Shown here piece after piece: positions 46,277-57,831 of a DNA stretch of 64,000 bases. Both the position numbers and the translations under genes were made by a program. The DNA is from Sanghuangporus weigelae (taxonomy: Eukaryota > Basidiomycota > Agaricomycetes > Hymenochaetales > Hymenochaetaceae): positions 2,046,001-2,110,000 of the forward strand of contig CP137319.1 of the NCBI GenBank assembly GCA_033182465.1. Direction: 5' to 3'. The stretch's first letter is position 1; every line of letters begins with the position of its first letter. Under the pieces are notes generated by a model. The model was not told the origin of the DNA and made no database searches. It worked only from the letters and a program-made list of their open reading frames with translations.

Positions 46277-49200
46277 ATGGCTCGGGGCGGCGCACATACG
46301 CCGACGCCCGCGGTCCCAAAGGCATCCTTCACGAAGGTAGAGGATACCTCGGCTCCGCAGCTTGCTGGTGTACATGATTTGCAGGCTCGCTCGTATGGAT
46401 GTACGTGCGTCCTTCCCTCTCATAAACGCATTTTATTTTGAGTTTGGGGAGAGGATGAATGTGTTCTGACGATTGATTTGAATTTGGTTTATGCGATATA
46501 CTACAGACAATGATTTCCAGCCGTTTCAGAGACCGGAACATTATATTCGGTATATTGGTGAATGATACATCGACTACGTATAGATCTCGGATTGAAAATT
46601 GATGTGTATCTATGCTGCAGAACCTCTGGAAATTGACCTAGCGAAGCAAGTCGAATATGACATGGACGAGCAAGGTAATCGTGCCCGTTCCCGTTCCCCG
46701 TACTTTTTGGAGATATATCCTATCTAACACTCCCCCCTTTCGTCTCGATTTGAAGACCAAGAATGGCTCGACGCGGTCAACGCGGAACGACACGCCGAAC
46801 AGATGAGCAAGGTCTCCCCCGAGACGTTTGAGATTATCATGGATCGGCTGGAGAAGGAATGGTATGATCTGGTGCGTTCCTACAACATGCACAATATACA
46901 AGCCATAAGTGATATTAACGAAACGTAACTCATGGGCATGCGCATTTTGGGTAGACAAAGAACATCCCGAAACCTGATATGGCGCTCCCGTCCGAAGACT
47001 CGACATGTGCGATTTGCGATGATGCGGAGGGAGAAAACGCGAATGCGATTGTTTTCTGTGATGGGTGTAACCTCGCAGTCCATCAAGGTGCGTACGCGTG
47101 TTTTCTTTGTTCATGCGTTGCGTGCTCATGTAAAGATATATATACATGTAGACTGCTATGGCGTACCATATATCCCGGAGGGTCAATGGCTCTGTCGAAA
47201 ATGTACAGTCTCGCCTGAAAATCCTGTGGTACGTTCATCATATTATCGGCCAGATACGCATGTTGGAACTCTTCCTTCCAGTCTTGTATTCTATGTCCGA
47301 ACGAAGGAGGCGCATTCAAGCAAACAGTCAGCGGTGACTGGGCGCACTTGCTATGTGCAATCTGGGTACCCGAGACGCGAGTTGCGAATGACGTGTTCAT
47401 GGAGCCTATAACCGGCGTGGATAGGATAAGCAAGCAGCGGTGGAAGCTCGTACGTCTTTTTCGATCGTCTGTAGAAGTAAAACGCATCACGAAAAACTGA
47501 TTTGGGTATAGAAATGTTCATTATGTGACACGCGAGAAGGCGCTTGCATCCAGTGTAGTAAAAGTTCCTGCTTTCTTGCTTTCCATGCTACCTGTGCTCG
47601 TAGGGAGAAGCTCCTGATGCCAATGAAGAGCGCGCATGGTCAAGAGCCAGCAACCCTTGCTGCCTACTGCGAGAAGCATCTTCCGGTAAGCTCTTTCGCA
47701 TTATCATGAACACATCATATGTATTATGTCGGACAGAAAGAACAATTCGCCGCGCACGAAGCGGCCGTCGCAGAGCTGGCAGGACAGTACGGGCGAGGCG
47801 AGTTCGGCATGTCCGACGGCGAGGGACAAGCGCCGACACCGCGCACTTCGAAAAAGGCACGCGCGTACGCCAAAACATACAAGCTGGGCGCCCCGCTCGT
47901 CCCAGCGATCATCGTAGAGCGCATCATGCAGTACATCTCCCGGATACGGATAAGCAAGAAGGAGCAGTTCGTGCATATGATGTGCCGATACTGGAGCTTG
48001 AAGCGCGAGGCGAGGCGCGGTGCGCCGTTGTTGAAGCGGCTGCATCTGGAGCCTTGGTCCGCTAGTGCGGTTGGGAAAATTCAGAATGAGGAAGAGATGG
48101 TGATCAAGCTTGGTGTTCGTATATATTTGCTCCGAAGCTTTCGAATACTCGATGCTTAATGTGTCTGATCTACCTTTAGTACCTGAAGCGTCTGCGAAAG
48201 GACCTCGAGGCTGTCCGCATGCTCGCTGAATTGGTCCGAAAGCGAGAAACGCAGAAATTGAAGCAAGCGCAAATCCAATACGACGTCTTCTCTTCTATCT
48301 TCTATCCGCATATTCCGATGATGCGGCACGTGTTTGAGAGGATTGCAGCGTAAGTTGAGATACAACATTTTTTCTTCTCTGCAAAGTCTCATTGGCTCTA
48401 TTAGGTTGGATCGACACGGTTACTTCAAGAATCCCGTTTCAAAGGCGGAAGTACCCGATTATTTCGATGTCATAAAGAAGCCGATGTGCTGGAATACAAT
48501 AGAAGCGAAACTCGATGCGAATGTGTATTGGAACGTCAAGGATTTTCAGGTATGTACTATGTCCTTGACTTAAGATGGTCCATTTGAATTCCTTTTGCGT
48601 ATAGGATGATATCGAACTGGTCGTTAACAACGCAATGCAATACAATAAATCGGATTCACCGTTCTACAGAACGGCATCAAGGATAAAGAATCAGGCTACT
48701 GCATTGCTCGACGAGCTCAAACAGCTTGCTCGGGACGTTCCTTCCGATTCACCCGAAGCAGGACGAGTAGGAGACCTCGAGCCGCCATTAGAATTGCTTG
48801 ATTTACTCTTGTCAAAAGACGCTGTTGATGGTTCCGAGCTGCCGCTTGTGCTGGACAAAGAACCTCTCGCCTCGCTTTTCGCATTTGAGCTCGGCAAGAT
48901 CAAGCCTCCACCTCCTCAGCCAACGCCGCCGCCTCCCAAGCCGAAGAGAGACAGAAAAGCGGAAGCCGAGCGGCGCAGGCAACGGTTCTTAGACTCTACG
49001 CCTGGGTTCAGAGCTCCTATTGCCCCGCGCACGCGCAGGGAGCATGCGCATGCCGAAGCATTTGAAGCAGAGGCGCGGGGCACGTCTTCTGGTGCAGAGA
49101 CGGGGACGAGTCCCATTGGTGGAGAAGGCGACGAAGAGAGTGCGTCTACGAGGAGCAAGCGCGGGAAACGCGAGAAGGTCGTGCTGCCCGGACAGTCGGA

Positions 49201-51055
49201 GGTTCCGCCCGTGGTGGATGACGTGGATATGCAAAAGTCGTTTAACATGTTTGACCGTGGATGGATACTTCCCCCTAGTACCCGCCGTGGAGGACGTGCG
49301 CCGGTTGAGAAGCAGGATTTGCCTCCGCCTCGGAAGAGGCAAAGGACTGGTGCGTGTACTTATCTGCGCGATTTTAATCTCGAGCTTGAGTTTCTGTCTG
49401 TAGAGCGACGACGGTCAACTCTGTCAGTTAGCACGCCTGTTGAAGATAACCTCACTTTACAGGATAGCTCCACTCATGCGGAGGAGGGGTCCAGCGAGAT
49501 CCAGCACAAACGCGAGAAGAGCGAGACAGTGGACCTATCCGATCCAAGACTCGTGAATCCGCATCGTGAAGGTTCACCCCACATACCAGAGGATGCCAGC
49601 ACTCAGTCGGTCGGTAGCTTCGCCAGCCCTCCTCCCGACTCAGAACCTGTACCCGATTCCGAGCCTGAAGGCGCCGCAAATGAAGATGGAGAAGGAAAGG
49701 CTGAAGAAGAAGAAGCAGCGGCGGCGGCGACGAAACCTGACGAGGAGGCAGCACCAGAGCCTGAAGAACCGGCCCCTAGAACGATGAGGACAAGGAAACG
49801 CAGATCGCCCCGCCCAACACCAATAATCATCGAAGAGCTTGACACACCTGCCATTCGCCGCGCTAAACACTATGCTAGGAAACAGAGGAAAGCGGAGGAG
49901 AGAGAGCGCGCTGAGCGGGAACGTCAAGCTCAGAACGCAACCGCTTCTGCTTCCGCTACGGAGCCTGGGCAAGACCAAGGATCAGGATCCGCGGTCGACC
50001 AGCCCGGAAAGGTCGACAATAAAGCCGTGCGGTCTCCCGTTTCCTCCCCGTTGACCGATCCGCACGCCGTTGAAGCGGTGGAAGCGGACGAGGCGTTCTC
50101 AGACTTGACTTCGCTCAGCGAGACGGCCGAGGGGGATGCAGAGACGGAGGCGGAACACACGGGAACGGGGACGGGGACGAGGACGGATCAGCGGGAGACG
50201 CCTGACGGACGGCGCATAGTGAAAGCTGAGGACGCGCGTAAGGCGGCTCAGTCCGCGGGGCTTGGCGCGGCGACGGTGTTGCTCAAGGAGGGAGAAGTGC
50301 TTGAAGGCGGGACGCTCGGTGAGTTGGTTTCCCCCACACTATCTCCGTCTTTTTCTCTTAGTAATTTCCGTTGTTGCTTTGCGGGTGCAGTGTGGGCGAA
50401 AGCCGGTATGTTGTCACTGCCTGACTTCCTTCCTCCTTCCACTGACGAGCCCTTTGAATGTTTGAATGTCCCCAGAGACGTATCCGTGGTGGCCATCCGT
50501 TGTGTTTGAAGAGGACGACCCAGAAGTACCTCCAAATGTACTGGAGGACAAGCCAGCTACGCGAGCAGGAGTCGGACCTCTCATCCTTGTTCGGTTCTGG
50601 GATACTCGACAGTCATGGTGAGGCATGCCATATCCCGTATTGTTACTGCTGAACTAAGCGATTCGCGGCCGCAGGCAATGGCTACCCATGGAGAAGATGC
50701 GTTTACTTGCCTCAGACAAGGGTGTGTTCTCAAATTTCGATGACATCTCTTGAAGTGTCCGTTACTGAGTGCTTTTTTTCGCTGCGTAGGTTTGGACGAC
50801 TTGATGCTGAACGGCAACTCAAAGACACAACGATTCAAATCAGCAAAGGTTAAAGAACAATGTCGGGAAGCCTGGAAGTGGGTGGCTGACATTGACTCTA
50901 TTCCCGTATTTGATGCTGATCATTCTTATGCTCTTCATGATAGACAAGCGATAGCAGAGATGGAGACGAACAATGCTGGGAACGATGATGATGATCAGGA
51001 AGTTTCTCCTGATGATGATCAAGCGATGGTCGTTGAGAACGAGAATGAGACGTGA
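46277..51055 (+). CDS. NTO1: NuA3 acetyltransferase subunit Nto1 / BRPF-like protein (PHD, ePHD, bromodomain, PWWP)
   Basis: Sixteen exons by splice-signal reading sum to a frame-consistent 1,257 residues. The start ATG at 46,277 gives [11 protein letters not shown]. Order: an EPL-like N-terminal region ([33 protein letters not shown], ~residues 42-75); PHD finger ([20 protein letters not shown], ~128-172); extended PHD ([14 protein letters not shown] to [15 protein letters not shown], ~186-280); helical region; bromodomain ([20 protein letters not shown], ~470-560); long acidic disordered part; C-terminal PWWP ([16 protein letters not shown], split by a 15-nt microexon at 50,391-50,405). BRPF proteins scaffold MYST acetyltransferases at histone H3. 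The 5' flank has been copied to 10,817-11,115. Nothing broken was seen. Confidence 0.93.
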
Positions 51056-51519
51056 ACTTTTTTCTCTGCATTGATTATTTGTCTGTACTATTTCTGTTGT
51101 CTATCTGTCAGAGTTCGGTCCCATTTCGTGAAACGTGGACGCTGTGATGCAATCTATGCATAAACTGAAAATTACAATCTAACCTTAGAGATTAAGCTAA
51201 ATGAAAACCCAAGCAGTATCATGAAGTACTGGCCCTTTTGTGCTATTAAATTATGTTTAATTTTGATACTTAAACGTCATTTGCCTAGCATGAATTTCGC
51301 GGATCCGGGGTCGGTTTGTCACTGTTTGTCGTTATTTACCGGGGTAAGGCCACGTGGCTATGCTTACACGGGCCGGCCCTAATGCGGCCCAAGTGAAAAT
51401 CTGTCTCTCGACGACGACAACTGCTTCCTTCTCTCCTCGACCACCCCATCATCCCCCCTCCGTCCTCGTATATATTCGTAATTTTCTCTCTTTATTTTCC
51501 CTAATCTCCACTCAAAATC
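51056..51519. promoter_or_regulatory. NTO1 3' flank and promoter region of the next gene
   Basis: About 460 bp without a gene. A pyrimidine-rich run just before 51,520 (ccctccgtcctcgta...ttttctctctttattttccc) resembles the CT-rich tracts before fungal transcription starts. Confidence 0.45.
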
Positions 51520-52425
51520 ATGGGCCGCCCATTGTTCTCGACGCTTGTCGCTCCTGCGGCTCCTGCTGTTCGCGTCGCTGAGCCTGACGAAGAGACGAAG
51601 CTGCCGACGTACGATCGATGGAGCTACGTCAACGCGTTCGACCCTGACTCGGACGAGTTTTTCGATGGCGATAACGTGGTGTACGAGGCGTTCCTCTCGG
51701 CTGATGACGTCGCTGAGCAAGAAAGGGAACGAATTAGGGAAGGTGAAGGTGAAGAGGGCGTACCAGACGTGGTGCGCGTCCCGGTCTCGTCGCAGGCTGC
51801 AGTCCGCAGGCGCGTGATTGGGCGCCTTACCAGTGTGGAAGCACCAGGTGAAGACGAACGTCCGGAGCTTGTCTCCCCGACTTTGGATGGATCGAGCTCC
51901 AGCGGGAGCGATACTGCGAGCAGCGGACGTGCATCGCCGGCTGAGACGGACGAATTGCTGGACGCATCAAGGGCAGCGCAGCGCGATGGGATGTCCTCCC
52001 CCTGGCCATCCAACTTTGACGATTTCACGTCAGACTTCGATGGTGCTCCCGCTTCGGCCCTTTCGCGATCCCTCCCTTCCACTCCGACGCGTGCCGGCTG
52101 GCTCGCGGAGTCGCCTGTCGTCTTTGCTCCTCCAGAGGAGCTGACCCTCCCGATGCCCATTCCACCGACTTCGACCGCACCAGTTGACATTCCTACGCCC
52201 GCGTCTCCCATGCCTCAGCCTGCGCAGGCGATCCCTCCTTCCCCGATGACTCCTCCAGGCAGTGCTACACCGCGATTCCTGTCTTGGGGTAACACCAGGG
52301 GCACCCGTCCGCACGCAATCGACATGAGTCCATCCCCGACGCCTGCTGGTCCGTTCGGCTCTGTGCGCGCATCGCGTATGGCTCTCTCCTACATCTCACC
52401 GCCGGCGCTGCGCGTTCAGCAGTGA
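51520..52425 (+). CDS. disordered Ser/Pro-rich protein, function unknown
   Basis: Single exon, 301 residues, ATG in good context (aaaatcATGGGCC) with a CT-rich leader. The N terminus MGRPLFSTLVAPAAPAV is followed by KLPTYDRWSYVNAFDPDSDE, then acidic and Arg/Glu-rich stretches. Long Pro/Ser/Thr-rich segments follow (TPTRAGWLAESP, PPSPMTPPGSATPRF) to the C-terminal ALRVQQ. No domain, signal peptide or membrane segment is seen. Codon use is GC-rich like its neighbours, and the frame is long compared with chance frames, which argues that it is real. Confidence 0.7.
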   Translation: MGRPLFSTLVAPAAPAVRVAEPDEETKLPTYDRWSYVNAFDPDSDEFFDGDNVVYEAFLSADDVAEQERERIREGEGEEGVPDVVRVPVSSQAAVRRRVIGRLTSVEAPGEDERPELVSPTLDGSSSSGSDTASSGRASPAETDELLDASRAAQRDGMSSPWPSNFDDFTSDFDGAPASALSRSLPSTPTRAGWLAESPVVFAPPEELTLPMPIPPTSTAPVDIPTPASPMPQPAQAIPPSPMTPPGSATPRFLSWGNTRGTRPHAIDMSPSPTPAGPFGSVRASRMALSYISPPALRVQQ

Positions 52426-53039
52426 AGATAAGAGGCGAGAAAAAAAATCGAGCGCGCGACGTGCAAAAAAAGTATCACTGGGCGAAGTTGGTTTTCTTTC
52501 CAGTGCATACCCCTTCCCCTAATTCTTCCCTCCGTAGATGGCAGATTATTTATGAATTTCTTTTCTTTCTATGGGGTTGGGGCTGAAGAAAACTGCGTTA
52601 CTTACTTTATATACCATTCCTATACAACCTTTGGATTTTTGCTCGTGCTTACTTACTATGCTGTGTATTTACTTACTTACTGAGCTAGTCTATGCGCTAT
52701 CATTCTTGACCCATGCTGGAGATCGTTTTTATCTTCTTGCTCTAATTTCTGTGTCGATTGTATGCGCTGTTCTGTTCTGTCTGGGATGTACTGGCTGGGC
52801 TGGGGCTGGTTGTAGAAAATAAAATAAAATGTAAATTTGAACTTGCACTTGCCATGTCCGATTAGTAAGCGATTTGCTTACCAAAATGAGCCACAGTACC
52901 GCAGCCGCTATTATCGGCAGTCTCGTACCACGTTCTCCCAAGCATCTCCCTTGACTCTCCCTCCGTCGCCGTCATCAGCATCGACGCTGAGCTCGTCGTC
53001 TTAGTCGACAGTGAAGACAACAGTGTCAGCGACGTACGG
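52426..53039. other. intergenic, no gene seen
   Basis: Between the disordered protein and the deubiquitinase gene. Pyrimidine-rich and AT-rich stretches, probably the 3' UTR of one and the promoter of the other. Confidence 0.45.
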
Positions 53040-56000
53040 ATGCCGTCAGTCTCCGTTCTCCCATCCTCACCAGCACACAGAGGCTTTGGTGCTGGTTCTG
53101 GTTCTCCTAATCTCTCTGAATCCGACAACATTAATCACGGTCATGTTTCTCGAGGCATGCATTCTCAAAATGGTATTGGCGGTGGTAGCGGTGGAGATGA
53201 TGGTAGTTCGGGCTCAGGTCCTGAGTCGACCGTTGCGGAAATAAAGGACAAAGTGCGCAGCATCGTAAACGGGTTTCGTGGAGCCTCTGCCATCTCGCTT
53301 TTGCGCTCAGCCCGGGATCAGGCTATCACAGGTGCATCGTTGGAGGCGGATGGTGATTTGCGAGGAGCGTATACAGCGCTACTTTCGTGTGCTCAGCTGT
53401 CCCAGGTTGTCCTGGGTCATGCGGAATTCAAAGCGGAGAGTCAGGGCAAGAGGGGGGTTGTTTGGAATGAGTGGGAAGATTTTCAACGGGTGAGTTGACT
53501 TGAACATATCATTGAAGGCAATACCTGATGAGATATTCCAGCGCTATGGGACAGAGGCCCTAGCGAAAGCGAAGAGTTTAGAGACGAGGTTGTTGGAGAT
53601 GGAGAAGGAAAAGAGGTGCGTTTTGCTCGTGCCTCTTAGATTCCTCATGTCAACCTTGCACGCTAACTATTCATTAGAACTGAGAATGACCGAAAGCCTG
53701 GATTAGGAAGCTCGATAGCGGATCGTATTAAATCTTTACAGGATACAGGTCTCAAGGTGCAGTCTACCAAACGGACTTCCCGCGATTTTACATCCGCGAG
53801 CTCTGTGAATGGATCCGTTTCTTCTCCGCCGGCTACGGCTCCAAGCGTATTCTCCCGAACAGCTTCCTCTCATAGCCCAAACGGTGTTGCGAGTAGCTCA
53901 CAGTCGCATGTGTCGTCGTCCGTAGCAAATAATGCTACAGGATCATCTGTTCATTCTGTCATCTCGTCCGCATCGATCGGCCCACCCTCGCCGTTAACAC
54001 CGTCCAACGACTCACCACGTCTCGCGCATTACTCAATTTCTGAGTTCACTCAAGCATTTCCTTCAATTGACGAGCTCGATGAAGGAATGTCGACTGCGCT
54101 TCCACAATTACCGTCTGTGCCGACGAACAAACCAGGGACGCCAGCCGGTCTCCTTCCCGTCTCTCCATCCGTAATCCAACGTTTCCCTTCGATACCTCTC
54201 GATCTCGATCCGGGTCCTCGACCTGCTAGCACACCGATCGCGCCATCTACTAACATCCTTTCCAGTCGACCACCGTCTCCTTTACGCGGTGGTAATTCAC
54301 ATCGCAGTCCTCTATCTCCAGTGGTTCCTCCCAAACCGCTTAACCTTACGATGACAGGCAGCTCTGGATCGGCGCGTAACTCACCCTCATGGACGTCACC
54401 CGTACATACTGGTGATTCAGTACATCGGCTCAACAAAGCCATCGAGCTGCCCAAAACGAACTCCATTGCCCCGAAGATGCTTTATGAATTCTTGGGTCGT
54501 GGGAACGAGGTCAAGGTCCTCTTACTTGACGTCCGCACGCGTGAGGAGTTTTCGAACGGGCACATCAAGAGTAGTGAGGTGGTGTGTTTAGAGCCGCATA
54601 TCCTTTCACGAGAGGGGTATGTTGTTATATTTAATTTATATCAAATACCGTTACATTATTTCTCACACTCCTCCCAGGCTCACAAGCGAGAAGCTCGAGG
54701 ATGCACTAGTCATCGCACCGCAGCATGAGTCCGCACTCTTCCGAAATCGAGACAAATTTGACCTTGTGGTGATGTACGATTCGGACTCTGAAACTTTTGG
54801 TATGTCGATCGCACCGTTATCCACTACTATGCGCATGATATACGAGACGGCGGGATACAAGCGCGCTTTGAAGAGACCTCCGGTCTTGCTTGTGGGTGGC
54901 TTTAAAGCTTGGGTGTCAGTGTATCCGAACGAGATTGTGCGCGAGGATGGTGCTTCTAGCCGCCAGGTCGATCTGGATTTGGACCGCTTGAAGCTGAGTT
55001 CTCCGACACTTGTAAATGGGAACGGGAACGGCTCGGCATTTACCTCAACGTATATGTTCAAGGATCGCGAATCACCCTCACAGGACGTACATCCTTCGAC
55101 ATCTCATTCGCGGAATCCATTTGCTATGGATCAGATCCCGGAAGATCCTAGGTGCGTCTTGGGAGTTCTCTTCCTGATCGACGCCGGTGTCGGTTTCCAT
55201 CACCATCAATGGCTGTGCTGACATCTTTTTCCCCTTAAGCTCGCCCACGACGGAAGTAAATGGCGTATCATTGCCTGACGCTAGCCGGCGGCTTACCCGG
55301 AAGCCCGCTATAATAAGACCGCCCTCTTCGTCTTCTATCTCGTTCAACATAAGAGGGTTATACGATAATGTTTGTTTTTCATTTCGTTCTTTGTTCAGTA
55401 TTACCTACTTACGCGAATCTTGTCTCGCAGTCCTCACCGTATATAAACGGGTCACATACAGGTAGCTCATCGTCCATCTCTTACCCATCATACCCGCGAC
55501 CGTCGTCGTCGTCAAACTTCGGTGTGGGCCAGGGAAGCATCGTCTCACCACCTCCAACCGCATCCATCAACCCGTCCCTTTCACGAAGACGAAGCGACTA
55601 CATTGATCAATCCGAACAAGCCGTGTCCTCCTTCACAAGCCGACCATCTATCGACTACCCCGACCTTTCCGCGCAGCACGTTGTTCGTCCACCTCCAGCA
55701 GTCGCGACACCTCCGTCTGAGCGACAAGATCAACGACGTGTACCTACGCATGCACCACGTCAGTCATTAGCGTTGCCTGATGGTACTGGTTTGGGAACGA
55801 GACCACCAACCAAGCCGACTATCGACTCGGATTATCCCGTGCCGTACTGGCCGGATACACAGCTATCAACAGCTGGCTTGAAAAACTTGGGTAATACATG
55901 CTACATGAATTCAACGATTCAATGTTTGAGTGCGACGGTGCCGTTTGCGAGGTTCTTTATTGGTATGTTTTGACTTCCCGTTTTACTTAATTGTGCATTA

Positions 56001-57189
56001 TGTCGGCGAACTGAATATTTTCTCAGATGGTCGGTGGAAAAATGCTGTCAACTACTTGAACCACATGGGCACAAAGGGGCGATTGACTCAGGCGTTCGCT
56101 ACAATCCTGCACGATCTCTGGTATCAGGAGTCTCCGACGATAACTCCTTACGCATTCCGGGTGAGTTTCCCTGCAATTGTTGCACTGTTCGATTTTTTTT
56201 CTGATCGTAATTGAACAGAAATCAATATGCTCGTATGGTCAACAGTTTGCCGGTTCGGAGCAACATGACTCGCAAGAATTCCTCAACTTCCTTCTTGACG
56301 GATTACACGAAGACCTCAACCGGATTCTCAACAAGGAGCCCATCGTGCGAACACCAGAACGAGAAGCCGAGCTCGAGGCGCTTCCTCAACAAATCGCAAG
56401 CCAGCAAGAATGGAATCTGTACCGAATGCGGGATGATAGCATCGTGGTGGACTTTTTCCAGGGCCAATTCCGCAATCGGATGGAGTGTATGACGTGTCGC
56501 AAGACATCGACGACGTATAATTCATTTATGTATCTGACCCTGCCGATTCCGAGTGCGAAGAATAAGATGTCGTTGCAGCAATGCCTTGATGCGTTTGTGC
56601 AGGAGGAGGTTATGGAGAAGGAGGATGCTTGGTTCGTCCTCGTTCTATTCATTTACTGTATCTCGGCACACCTAACCCATTATCTCCAGGCAATGTCCGA
56701 ACTGCAAGACGCTCCGCAAAGCAACCAAGAGACTCTCCATCTCCCGGCTCCCTCCCGTCCTGCTCATCCACCTCAAGCGGTTCACCACCAAGGGGCACTT
56801 CACCGACAAACTGGAGACATTCGTCGACTTCCCACTCAAGGGGCTCGATCTCACAAACTACATGCCCGCTCCCTTACCTCCAGGCGTCGATCGCAAATCC
56901 ACCACACCCATCTCGCTAGACGACCCGCGCTCGCAGATCCCGCCGTATAGATACGATTTGTACGCCGTGACGAATCATTTCGGGACGCTGAGCAGTGGGC
57001 ATTATACTGCCTTTGTCAATTCGAGAGGGAGCTGGTTGTATTGCGATGATAGCCGGATATCGAACGCTGATTCACGGGAGGTTGTGGTAAGTAATTTATT
57101 ACTATATTCTTGATATCTGCATGTTTGCTGATTGGTTCCAACAGGGAAAGCCGGCTTATGTCCTCTATTACAAACGCGTCAAAGCATAG
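53040..57189 (+). CDS. DOA4: ubiquitin-specific protease with rhodanese domain (Doa4/USP8-like)
   Basis: Ten exons by splice reading give a frame-consistent 1,195 residues from ATG 53,040 to TAG 57,189. The N-terminal helical part (~residues 60-170; ALLRSARDQAITGASLEADG-like) fits a USP8-type dimerisation/MIT region. A Ser/Pro-rich linker follows, then a rhodanese domain ~428-572 (VKVLLLDVRTREEFSNGHIK). The USP catalytic domain (~835 to the end) holds the Cys box LGNTCYMNSTIQCLS, the QQFAGSEQHDSQEFL box, zinc-ligand pairs CMTCRK and CPNCK, and the His box NHFGTLSSGHYTAF with YCDDSRIS. In yeast, Doa4 recycles ubiquitin from cargo at endosomes and the proteasome. Whether this is the Doa4 or a sister paralog is not decided. 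It appears intact. Confidence 0.9.
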
Positions 57190-57831
57190 TCCTTGTGTAT
57201 CTTGGTTACCCTCTTTTGGACTTCCCATGGAATTTTTATTATCCACTTTTCCCCTCTTCTTGCTTTTAACTCAATCAGACTGATACATACGCATACAATC
57301 ACTTTAAACCTTTTGCACTTTTCTTTCCTACTTTCTTCGTTCGCTTTGCGCTTTGCGTTTTTCTGTTGTTGCACACTGTTCAACTGAATTTATTCTCGCC
57401 GTAAACAAACTCATACATACATATCTGTATTTTCATTATCATTACCTTGCACAGGATTTCTCATTTTCCTTTGCCAGATCCAATTCCATTGGAGTTCTGT
57501 AATTCCCAACAAGCAAAGTTGTAATAAATAACTTTCTTTTCGGAATGCTGTCTGTCTGTCTACTTCCTCCACGATCTCGGCAACGGCATAACGGAAAGAT
57601 GGCGAATGTAGATAAGGATATACGAAAGAAGAAATTATACAAGTGAATCACCACCTTCTGGACCCACAGCAAATAACAACCAGGAAGAAACGTACGTAGT
57701 ACACAATGCGAGAATCAACCGTCCTTGGAAAGCAAGGTGGATACATATAAATATAGTGATACTGGTGATCATCCGTTGCGAATACCGACCGATATCGACC
57801 AAAAAATACATGAGTAATTCCTGATTAAATA
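57190..57831. other. convergent 3' intergenic region
   Basis: About 640 bp between the ends of the deubiquitinase (plus) and SNT2 (minus). AT-rich with long pyrimidine tracts; no gene or hairpin terminator is expected or seen. Confidence 0.5.
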
